Shown here: one piece after another, positions 5,839-12,024 of the stretch | Numbering within the stretch: position 1 is the stretch's first letter | Layout: each line of letters opens with the position of its first letter | Assembly: GCA_002451015.1 (NCBI GenBank) | Contig: DKBB01000290.1 | Location: 31,205 to 43,228, forward strand | Source: Acidobacteria bacterium UBA6911 | GTDB lineage: Bacteria > Acidobacteriota > UBA6911 | Reading direction: 5' to 3' | DNA length: 12,024 bases | The notes under the pieces: generated by a model | What the model was told of the DNA's origin: nothing | Database searches by the model: none | The model's input: the letters and a program-made list of their open reading frames with translations, nothing else | Made by a program: the position numbers and the translations under genes

Positions 5839-7593
5839 ATGTTCCGAATACGCAGTATCTATGACAGTTCTCTTCCATCCAACGTCGAGGCTATCGAACA
5901 GGTTAAGAGAATACTGCACGACCAGTTCCCCGGTCTGGACGAAAACGATATTGCCAAAATTAACGATCAGCTTGTCAATCCGCTGAAGCATCGCTTTCGG
6001 ACCATCCTTTTCGTGGCCGATGATTCCAGCCGCCGTGTCAAGGGATTCGCCCTGCTGATGCACGCCACGGACCTCAATTTCTGCTACCTCGATTTTATTT
6101 CCGCTGCGCGGTTCGTAACCGGCAGGGGAATCGGCAGTGCGCTGTACGACAAGATCCGCGAAGAGGCGCTGGCCCTGGGCACTATCGGGATTTTTTTTGA
6201 ATGCCTGCCCGATGATCCGGCATTGTGTCGCGACAGAGAGGTTCTCAAGCAGAATGCTTCGCGTCTGCGTTTTTACGAGCGTTATGGAATCCGACCGGTA
6301 AACAATACAGCCTACGAAACGCCTGTTCGCGAAGGCGACGATTGCCCTCCGTACCTGATGTTCGACGGGCTGGGCCAGGGCAAACCCTTGCCCCGAACAA
6401 AGGCCAGGGAAATCGTCCGCGCAATCCTGGAAAGAAAGTACGGCAATGTCTGTCCGGAATCCTATGTCGAAATGGTCGTCGATTCATTTAAGGACGACCC
6501 GGTTCGGTTCCGCAATTACCGTTATTCGAAAAATGAAATCGCTCCCGCTATTAAAAATTACAGCGGCGGTGGAATGCCCATTGCCTTGATTATCAACGAT
6601 AAGCATGATATTCACCACGTCCACGACCGGGGTTATGTAGAATCTCCTGTACGCATAAAATCGATCCTGCAGGAAATCCTGCCAAGCGGCTATTTCGAGA
6701 CTTTCGAACCGCGCGTTTACTCTGAAAAACATATCCGGGCGGTGCATGACGGCGCGTTCGTCGATTATCTCAAAAGGGTCTGTAATAACGTGCCGGAAAA
6801 CAAATCCATATACCCCTATGTTTTCCCGATCCGCAACGGCACCCGACCGCCGGTCGAACTGCCCATTCGAGCCGGATATTATTGCATCGATACATTTACT
6901 CCGCTGAACCACAATGCCTTCCTGGCGGCAAAGCGGGCCGTGGACTGCACCCTGACCGCGGCCGACAAGATTCTGCAAGGGTACCCGATAGCCTATTCGC
7001 TGGTGCGCCCTCCCGGACACCATGCCGAGCGACGGGCGTTCGGCGGTTTCTGCTATTTCAACTCCGCAGCGGTTGCCGCCAATTATCTCAGCGTCCACGG
7101 AAAGGTGGCCGTTCTGGATGTGGATTACCACCACGGAAACGGACAGCAGAATATCTTCTACAAGAGAAACGATGTTTTGACGGTTTCGATTCATGGGCAC
7201 CCAAGAATTGCCTACCCCTACTTTACAGGATTTTCGGACGAGACAGGCATAGGTCCGGGCGAAGGTTTCAATGTCAATTATCCATTACAGGAACAGGTAG
7301 ACGGCAATTTATACAGAGAGGTTCTTGAGAAAGCCCTGAAAAGAATAGAGAAGTTTTCCCCCCGGTTTTTAGTAGTCGCTTTGGGACTGGATACCGCCAA
7401 AGGGGATCCAACCGGCACCTGGAGCCTGAGTGCTAAAAATTTCGAACAAAACGGAGCCCTGATCGGATCGTTGAGACGCCCGACACTGGTCGTTCAGGAG
7501 GGCGGCTACAAAGCACGTTCGCTCGGAGTGAATGCGCGCAATTTTTTCAAGGGAATGTGGGCGAAATACCATTTCCGGCATATGCCTGAATAG
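5839..7593 (+). CDS. GNAT acetyltransferase fused to acetylpolyamine amidohydrolase/HDAC-type deacetylase
   Basis: One 584-residue chain appears to carry two opposing activities. Residues 1 to about 160 form a GNAT domain with the acetyl-CoA loop GRGIGSAL (95-102) and RFYERYG (144-150). Residues about 245-575 form an arginase-fold, zinc-dependent deacetylase. RPPGHHAE (390-397) supplies the catalytic His394-His395, and FGGFCYFN follows. DVDYHHGNG (427-435) gives zinc ligands Asp429 and His431. LGLDTAKGDP (515-524) gives the third ligand, Asp518. EGGY (554-557) carries the catalytic Tyr557. GDP and EGGY are typical of acetylpolyamine amidohydrolases, so a small acetylated amine is a likelier substrate than protein. 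All catalytic residues are present. Start ATG 5839 has only a weak ribosome binding site. The next gene starts 13 bases after the stop. An acetylated beta-lysine product is an inferred substrate. Confidence 0.88.
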   Translation: MFRIRSIYDSSLPSNVEAIEQVKRILHDQFPGLDENDIAKINDQLVNPLKHRFRTILFVADDSSRRVKGFALLMHATDLNFCYLDFISAARFVTGRGIGSALYDKIREEALALGTIGIFFECLPDDPALCRDREVLKQNASRLRFYERYGIRPVNNTAYETPVREGDDCPPYLMFDGLGQGKPLPRTKAREIVRAILERKYGNVCPESYVEMVVDSFKDDPVRFRNYRYSKNEIAPAIKNYSGGGMPIALIINDKHDIHHVHDRGYVESPVRIKSILQEILPSGYFETFEPRVYSEKHIRAVHDGAFVDYLKRVCNNVPENKSIYPYVFPIRNGTRPPVELPIRAGYYCIDTFTPLNHNAFLAAKRAVDCTLTAADKILQGYPIAYSLVRPPGHHAERRAFGGFCYFNSAAVAANYLSVHGKVAVLDVDYHHGNGQQNIFYKRNDVLTVSIHGHPRIAYPYFTGFSDETGIGPGEGFNVNYPLQEQVDGNLYREVLEKALKRIEKFSPRFLVVALGLDTAKGDPTGTWSLSAKNFEQNGALIGSLRRPTLVVQEGGYKARSLGVNARNFFKGMWAKYHFRHMPE

Positions 7594-7606
7594 GAGGAGA
7601 GCAGAA

Positions 7607-8095
7607 TTGAAATCGGCGCATATTAAATACCGGAGCACGGTGGAGTCCGCCGATTCGGACAGGATTCGAAGGATAGTGGATTCAAGCGGATTTTTTAATC
7701 CTGAAGAAGCAGAAGTGGCGGTGGAGCTTGTTGGTGAACGACTTATAAAAGGCGAAAAAAGCGGCTACTTTTTTATTTTCGCCGAGATGGAGGAACGGAC
7801 GGTCGGTTACGCGTGTTTCGGGCCGATTGCCGGAACGCAATGCAGTTTTGATCTCTACTGGATCGCGGTCGATCAGGATTTCCGCGGGCAAAGGATCGGG
7901 AAAGATCTGCTCAAAAAGAGCGAAGAAGCGATGCGTGCAATGAACGGGCATCGTATTTACGTGGAGACCTCATCGCGGAATCAGTACGAGCCCACCCGAA
8001 ATTTTTATATCAACAACGGTTATCTACTTGAAGCAACCCTGAAGGATTTTTACGCGCCGGGAGATTCAAAATATATCTATTTTAGAGAGATTTAG
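7607..8095 (+). CDS. Stand-alone GNAT family N-acetyltransferase
   Basis: The 162-residue protein is a single-domain GNAT that would transfer acetyl from acetyl-CoA to an amine. The acetyl-CoA loop reads RGQRIGKDLL at 93-102, after a typical beta-4 strand (FDLYWIAVDQDF, 81-92), and the C-terminal half has TRNFYINNGY at 130-139. The TTG at 7607 was chosen because AGGAGG (7592-7597) precedes it by nine bases. An ATG at 7532 would create a long overlap with the upstream gene and add residues without family resemblance. It follows the GNAT-deacetylase fusion by 13 bases and so probably belongs to the same transcript. It is too short to be a typical beta-lysine N6-acetyltransferase AblB and its substrate is unknown. 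Its stop overlaps the convergent glgC stop by four bases. Confidence 0.85.
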   Translation: MKSAHIKYRSTVESADSDRIRRIVDSSGFFNPEEAEVAVELVGERLIKGEKSGYFFIFAEMEERTVGYACFGPIAGTQCSFDLYWIAVDQDFRGQRIGKDLLKKSEEAMRAMNGHRIYVETSSRNQYEPTRNFYINNGYLLEATLKDFYAPGDSKYIYFREI

Positions 8096-9327
8096 GATAT
8101 CTTCTCGCCCTTGGGAATAATGACAATGCCGCTGTCGGTTACCGTGAATCGCTCCGCGTCCTGTTTGTGATCATAGCCGATCGTAAAGCCGGGAGGGATT
8201 TTTACATCCTTGTCAACGATGGCCTTGCGGATACGGGCATTGCGACCAACATTCACCCTCTCGAAAAGTATGGAATCCTGCACCAGCGAAAAAGAATTGA
8301 TGCGGACATCGGGAGAAAGAATGGATCGTTCCACCCTACCGCCACTGATGATGCATCCGTTACAGAGAAGTGAATCCAGCGCAATGCCGATACGATTTTC
8401 CTCATCACCGGCAAAAACGGTTTTCACCGGAGGCCGAAGATCGGCAAAGCTCAGTACCGGAAAGGAAGTATCATACAGGTTAAACAGAGGATTTGTCTTT
8501 ATCAGATCCATGCTTGCTTCGTAGTAGGAATCCAGCGTCCCAATATCCCTCCAGTAGTTGATCTCCTTGCGGTTTTCATCTACAAACGGATAGGCGTAAA
8601 TTTTTTCATTCTTTATAAGGCTCGGAATGATATCTCGCCCGAAATCGTGAGAACTGTCGAGTTGAGATTCTTCCGATATGGCTTTACAAAGAGTATCGGC
8701 CTCAAAGACATACACTCCCATGTTGACCCTGGACAAATCCGGCCGGCCGGGAATGGGTTTCGGATTTTCAGGTTTCTCTTCAAAGCTCAGAATCCGGTTT
8801 TGATCGTCGGTCTCCAGAACTCCCAGTCGACCGGCGGCAACAGCCCTCTCAAAATCGACCGTTGCCACCGTAACGGCCGCGCCGGTCTGCATATGGGCTT
8901 CTATCATCCTGCTGTAATCCATCTTGTAAATATGATCGCCGGAAAGAATCAGTACCCGAGCGGGTTTCCATTTCTGGAGGATATCAATATTCTGGAAAAC
9001 GGCGTCCGCCGTTCCCTTATACCAGCTGGTTGTCGTTCGAAACTGTGGAGGAACCGTAAAAAGGAACTCACCGGCGGCTCTGGAGAAAATATTCCAGCCC
9101 CATTTCAGGTGCCGATCCAGGGACAGGCTCCTGTATTGGGTCAAAACAAATATGCGCATCAGGCCTGAATTGACGCAGTTTGAAAGGGTAAAGTCCACGA
9201 TTCGATAGTGCCCCCCGAACGGAACAGCCGGCTTGCTCCGCTCCCGGGTTAACGGGTACAGTCTCTCCCCCTGTCCACCGGCCAGAATGAACGTGAGAGT
9301 TTCCCTCAACGATTTAATACTTTTCAT
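8092..9327 (-). CDS. glgC: Glucose-1-phosphate adenylyltransferase (ADP-glucose pyrophosphorylase)
   Basis: GlgC makes ADP-glucose and pyrophosphate from ATP and glucose 1-phosphate, the committed step of bacterial glycogen synthesis. The 411-residue protein shows the nucleotidyltransferase signature AGGQGERLYPLT at 16-27, RSKPAVPFGGHYRIVDF at 30-46, LSGDHIYKMDY with the catalytic Asp131, FEEKP at 182-186 with the sugar-phosphate-contacting Lys185, and YWRDIGT at 258-264. A left-handed beta-helix C-terminal domain follows from about 300, rich in isoleucine and valine repeats. The ATG at 9327 has AAAGG four bases upstream on the minus strand, a slightly short spacing. A six-base-stem hairpin (9347-9362) sits just ahead of this site. 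The gene ends head-on against the GNAT gene with a four-base overlap. It shares its strand with the glucan phosphorylase gene, 469 bases upstream of it, so glycogen metabolism is clustered here. Confidence 0.96.
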   Translation of the reverse strand: MKSIKSLRETLTFILAGGQGERLYPLTRERSKPAVPFGGHYRIVDFTLSNCVNSGLMRIFVLTQYRSLSLDRHLKWGWNIFSRAAGEFLFTVPPQFRTTTSWYKGTADAVFQNIDILQKWKPARVLILSGDHIYKMDYSRMIEAHMQTGAAVTVATVDFERAVAAGRLGVLETDDQNRILSFEEKPENPKPIPGRPDLSRVNMGVYVFEADTLCKAISEESQLDSSHDFGRDIIPSLIKNEKIYAYPFVDENRKEINYWRDIGTLDSYYEASMDLIKTNPLFNLYDTSFPVLSFADLRPPVKTVFAGDEENRIGIALDSLLCNGCIISGGRVERSILSPDVRINSFSLVQDSILFERVNVGRNARIRKAIVDKDVKIPPGFTIGYDHKQDAERFTVTDSGIVIIPKGEKIS

Positions 9328-9514
9328 GGGACCTTTAAATTACAGCCCGGAATGAGTTCCGGCAATATTACAAACCGATGTCTCGACACCCGCCCTGTGG
9401 CTCGTATTAACACCCTATAGGAAGATTTTATCCTACTTTGAGAAAAGATCGCATGCATAAAATCAAAACATTTGTTTTCAGAGGGATGATTGGAGCCTCT
9501 CTCCCGCAGGCCGT

Positions 9515-9646
9515 ATGGATTCAGATAAAGAATTGCAGGCACAGGCGCTTCAGGAAGAATATCGAATCAGGACCGAAGAAATGGCGTATCCAATCCTAGG
9601 GGACAAAAGCCCACTTCAATGCCCAGGTGAAGCACTCCAACCGTAG
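9515..9646 (+). CDS. Doubtful 43-residue ORF upstream of glgC
   Basis: An ATG at 9515 opens 43 codons ending at TAG 9644-9646. The peptide is hydrophilic and starts MDSDKELQAQALQEEYRIRTEE. That first part is rich in Glu and Gln, as expected for a short helix, and the second half looks less protein-like. The ribosome binding site is poor (GCAGG four bases upstream). It is divergent from glgC and runs up to the structured repeat. It may be a small protein, a gene remnant or chance. Confidence 0.2.
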   Translation: MDSDKELQAQALQEEYRIRTEEMAYPILGDKSPLQCPGEALQP

Positions 9647-9664
9647 GTCGGAGGTTCTTCCTAA

Positions 9665-9780
9665 GGAAAAAGCCATGGGGACTTCTGCACCCAAACTCCC
9701 AACCGCCATGCATCCCCAGCCTTTGGCTGGAGCCCCAGCCAGAGGCTGGGGCATTCCGGCTTTTTCCCTCAAAATGGAAT
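9665..9780 (+). repeat. Structured dispersed repeat with 10-bp terminal inverted repeats
   Basis: GGAAAAAGCC at 9665-9674 is the exact reverse complement of GGCTTTTTCC at 9758-9767, so the element can close on itself. Inside are two hairpins, CCAGCC-TTT-GGCTGG (9716-9730) and CCCCAGCC-AGA-GGCTGGGG (9733-9751). The part from 9693 onward is repeated at bases 1-67 of the window in the same orientation, but there with only one hairpin. No coding capacity is visible, so it resembles a non-autonomous repeat of the REP or MITE kind. Confidence 0.75.
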
Positions 9781-9796
9781 ACGTCGCTGCGAATTT

Positions 9797-11479
9797 CTAT
9801 AGGAAGTATGCTTTCAGCACATATTGCAATAACATGCGCTGTGTGTTGAAAAAAGACCCGTTCAGTGCAATGCAATGGCGCATAATATCCAGCCAGCCTT
9901 GCCGGTCCTGGTAGAACAATGGGATGACGACACTTTCAAGTTTATTGTAAAGCGATTCGGCATCGTGCGGCGTACGGTCCTCCGTCGAGGGCGGGGTGGA
10001 ATCAATCGCCCAGCCGGTCGTGCCTTCAATACAGCCTTCGATCCACCAGCCATCCAGAATGCTCAGGCTCGGCACCCCGTTGAGAGCTGCTTTCATGCCG
10101 CTGGTTCCCGATGCCTCCATCGGCGGCTTGGGCGTGTTCAGCCACACATCCACCCCGGAGGTCATGAGCAGGCCGAGTTCCCAACCGTAGTCGGCCAGAT
10201 AGGCCACGTTTACGCTGCCTCCCAGATCTTCGCGCGCCTTCCAGACTCTCTGGATCAGCTTCTTCCCTTCCTGATCCTGAGGATGGGCTTTCCCGGCAAA
10301 AACAATCTGGAACTCTCGCGTGTTTTCCGCAATGGATTTCAGCCGATTGAGATCATGGAAGATCAGGTCGGCGCGTTTGTAGGCTGCAGCGCGGCGGGCA
10401 AAACCCAGCGTAAGAATATGTGGATCCATTACGGTGCCCGTATCCTTCCGAACACGTTCAAACAATTTTTCCTTCGCCTGCTGGTGGGCGATCCAGATCT
10501 CCTTTTGCGGGAGGTTCAGCGCATAGCGCAGCATGAAGCTGTCGTCCCGCCACCCGGCGATGCGACTGTCGAACAACCCCTGAAACGGCTCGCCGGTCCA
10601 GGTCGCGGCGTGCACGCCGTTGGTAATAGCATCGATCTTGTATTGTGCGAACATGTGCTGGGAAATCTCGCCGTGTTTTTTGGCAACACCGTTTACATAG
10701 TGGCTGAGGTTCAGCGCGAGGTATGTCATATTCAGTTCGCCCTCGCAGCAGAAAACACGCTGGTGCTGCACAATATCCGGGCGCCCAAGCGCGCGTGAAA
10801 CATATTCCATCGGAAACTTGTCGTGTCCGGCCGGGACGGGCGTGTGCGTCGTAAACACGCACAGGTCGTGAACGACAATCAGATCTTCGTTGTTAAATTC
10901 CTTGCGGCCGGCCCGTTGGGCCTGTTCGTCCAGTAATTCCAAAGCCAGCAGCGCGGCGTGCCCCTCGTTCATGTGAAATCGCTTCAATTGATTGTGGCCG
11001 AGCGCCCGAAGCATCCGCACGCCGCCGATACCGAGCACAATTTCCTGGCACAGCCGATACCATTTGTCTCCGCCGTAAAGCTGATCGGTTAAACGGCGAT
11101 CCCATTCGGAGTTCTCTGGCAGGTCGGTGTCGAGCAGATAGACGGGAACCCGGCCTCCCGAGGCGCCGATTACATCGAATTGCCACGCGCGCAACAGCAC
11201 CTTGCGACCCTCGATCTCTACCGAAATACGCTGCGTCAATTCTTCTGCTCGTTCGGAAATATTCCACTCGCAGGGCGCTTCAGTCTGCCACCCGTTCGCA
11301 TCAAGCAATTGTGAGAAATAACCCTTTCGATGCAACAAAGTAACGGCGACCATCGGCAGATTGCGGTCCGCGGCAGCGCGCAGGGTATCTCCGGCCAGCA
11401 CACCCAAACCCCCGCTGTAGGTCGGCATAGCAGGGTCAAGGGCAATCTCCATAGAAAAGTACGCGACAGATTTGTTCAT
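9797..11479 (-). CDS. glgP: Alpha-glucan (glycogen) phosphorylase, short form
   Basis: This GT35 family enzyme releases glucose 1-phosphate from glycogen or maltodextrin by phosphorolysis with PLP. Counting from the ATG at 11479 (560 residues), it starts almost directly with the catalytic domain: [10 protein letters not shown] at 5-14, then [19 protein letters not shown] at 169-176 and the [11 protein letters not shown] stretch follow. The PLP-binding motif is [14 protein letters not shown] with Lys463 (474 when counted from the GTG at 11512). It is much shorter than E. coli GlgP (about 800 residues) and lacks an N-terminal regulatory extension, as in a known short clade of bacterial and archaeal phosphorylases. 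A purine-rich AGGGG lies ten bases before this ATG. An ATG at 11485 and the GTG at 11512 are alternatives. The frame is intact, and the gene sits between ppc and glgC on the same strand. Confidence 0.92.
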   Translation of the reverse strand: MNKSVAYFSMEIALDPAMPTYSGGLGVLAGDTLRAAADRNLPMVAVTLLHRKGYFSQLLDANGWQTEAPCEWNISERAEELTQRISVEIEGRKVLLRAWQFDVIGASGGRVPVYLLDTDLPENSEWDRRLTDQLYGGDKWYRLCQEIVLGIGGVRMLRALGHNQLKRFHMNEGHAALLALELLDEQAQRAGRKEFNNEDLIVVHDLCVFTTHTPVPAGHDKFPMEYVSRALGRPDIVQHQRVFCCEGELNMTYLALNLSHYVNGVAKKHGEISQHMFAQYKIDAITNGVHAATWTGEPFQGLFDSRIAGWRDDSFMLRYALNLPQKEIWIAHQQAKEKLFERVRKDTGTVMDPHILTLGFARRAAAYKRADLIFHDLNRLKSIAENTREFQIVFAGKAHPQDQEGKKLIQRVWKAREDLGGSVNVAYLADYGWELGLLMTSGVDVWLNTPKPPMEASGTSGMKAALNGVPSLSILDGWWIEGCIEGTTGWAIDSTPPSTEDRTPHDAESLYNKLESVVIPLFYQDRQGWLDIMRHCIALNGSFFNTQRMLLQYVLKAYFL

Positions 11480-11511
11480 TGGCATATTTCCCCTGGTCAA
11501 TGATTGAGTCA

Positions 11512-11530
11512 CCTGCTTGAGAACAGCAGG
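11512..11530. repeat. Small hairpin in the phosphorylase leader
   Basis: CCTGCT at 11512-11517 pairs with AGCAGG at 11525-11530 around a seven-base loop. It lies 32-51 bases upstream of the chosen ATG and overlaps the alternative GTG start, which argues mildly against that start. It has no T-tract and its function is unknown. Confidence 0.35.
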
Positions 11531-11751
11531 GCATTAGCGTCCGGAACCGTCAAGGATTCCGATATTCCTCATACCTCTTCTCCCCGGGCGTATGCGCCTA
11601 TCCCGTTTATCTGACTCTTATGAAACCGGGAGCTTTCTCATAACAAACCGGCGGAAGCATCTGGAGAATTCCGCTCAAAAATCTCCTGTACCTAACATTT
11701 TTCTTGATTCGGTGCGATGCCGGATTGCGTCCAGCCATCATGGGGTCCCCC

Positions 11752-12024
11752 TTATCCCGTACTGCGCAAACCGGCTGCAATGCCGTTAATCGTCAAAACG
11801 ACCACTTCGCGCAGCGCTTCGGCCTCGGGGGCCTCGGGATCAGGCAGAGCGCGGAGCCGTCGAAGCATTTCTACCTGCAGATAATTAAGCGGATCCAGAT
11901 AGGGATTGCGCAGGTGTATGGCGTTTTGGGTTATTGGATCGGCTTCCAGCAAATTGCTGTGCCCGCTTATTGAAAGCACCATTTCGCGGGTTAGTTGAAA
12001 CTCGTCGTGAATGCGGGAATAAAT
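11752..12024 (-). CDS. ppc: Phosphoenolpyruvate carboxylase, C-terminal fragment (runs off window)
   Basis: PEP carboxylase adds bicarbonate to phosphoenolpyruvate to give oxaloacetate, feeding the TCA cycle. Only the last 90 codons are present; the frame stays open to the right edge, so the gene continues beyond 12024. The segment NPYLDPLNYLQVEMLRRLR and the ending LTINGIAAGLRSTG match the strongly conserved PEPC C-terminus, including the final glycine needed for activity. An internal ATG at 11982 should not be taken as the start, because conserved-looking sequence (HDEFQLTREMV) continues upstream of it. The gene is followed on the same strand by the glucan phosphorylase after about 270 bases, with no clear terminator between them. 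Confidence 0.93.
   Translation of the reverse strand: MYSRIHDEFQLTREMVLSISGHSNLLEADPITQNAIHLRNPYLDPLNYLQVEMLRRLRALPDPEAPEAEALREVVVLTINGIAAGLRSTG

Larger units (their letters stand above)
9328..9796. other. Intergenic region between glgC and the glucan phosphorylase
   Basis: This 469-base stretch separates two minus-strand genes. It holds a small hairpin near the glgC ribosome binding site (CCGGAA at 9347-9352, TTCCGG at 9357-9362), a possible 43-residue plus-strand ORF and a structured repeat. No convincing minus-strand promoter for glgC was found by eye, although AT-rich sequence at 9405-9480 is where one would be expected. Confidence 0.5.

Noticed and set aside
6484..7200. A 238-codon open frame on the minus strand
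   Set aside because: It is antisense to the deacetylase domain, whose catalytic motifs are unmistakable.
7532..7606. Upstream ATG start for the second GNAT
   Set aside because: It would overlap the preceding gene by 62 bases, while TTG at 7607 has AGGAGG at good spacing.
7607..8095. Second GNAT as AblB (beta-lysine N6-acetyltransferase)
   Set aside because: At 162 residues it is well below AblB length, and I see no AblB-specific motif. A related activity is not excluded.
9875..10798. A 307-codon open frame on the plus strand opposite the glucan phosphorylase
   Set aside because: It lies entirely antisense to a gene with clear GT35 motifs, resembles no family, and is a by-product of the high-GC codon pattern of that gene.
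1..12024. CRISPR arrays, insertion-sequence transposases, toxin-antitoxin pairs
   Set aside because: No regularly spaced repeats, transposase motifs or typical small paired genes were seen on either strand.

Overview
The window reads as a piece of chromosome from a Gram-negative bacterium, probably an anaerobe. An oxygen-sensitive radical-SAM lysine aminomutase and the mixture of housekeeping and accessory genes fit Deltaproteobacteria (Desulfobacterota). That assignment is an inference from gene content and general sequence style, because no marker gene was compared.

Layout. Bases 1-67 hold a partial copy of a structured repeat. Bases 140-1568 hold rph (RNase PH) and rdgB (non-canonical purine NTP pyrophosphatase) on the plus strand, separated by a perfect 23-bp palindrome. 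A tRNA-Pro(TGG) gene with encoded CCA follows at 1627-1703, and a 19-bp-stem hairpin lies directly after it. An AT-rich intergenic region then carries a near-consensus sigma-70 promoter inside an 11-bp inverted repeat, plus a 13-bp hairpin that touches a ribosome binding site.

The centre (2118-8095, plus strand) is the notable part. It begins with three genes coupled by ATGA overlaps: a lysine 2,3-aminomutase and two different D-Ala-D-Ala-ligase-like ATP-grasp enzymes. After 255 bases that contain a possible 41-residue ORF and a promoter candidate, a one-chain fusion of a GNAT acetyltransferase with an acetylpolyamine-amidohydrolase/histone-deacetylase domain follows, and then a second, stand-alone GNAT. 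Read together, these genes could make beta-lysine, join it by one or two amide bonds to other amino or carboxylic acids, and reversibly acetylate the free amine. The product could be a small pseudopeptide such as an osmolyte or a polyamine-like compound. Each enzyme family is clear from its motifs. The pathway and its product are inference.

The right part (8092-12024, minus strand) is central carbon metabolism: glgC (ADP-glucose pyrophosphorylase), a short-form glycogen/alpha-glucan phosphorylase, and the C-terminal end of phosphoenolpyruvate carboxylase, which runs off the window. Between glgC and the phosphorylase lies a second, longer copy of the repeat seen at the left edge. The two copies are direct repeats that bracket about 9.7 kb.
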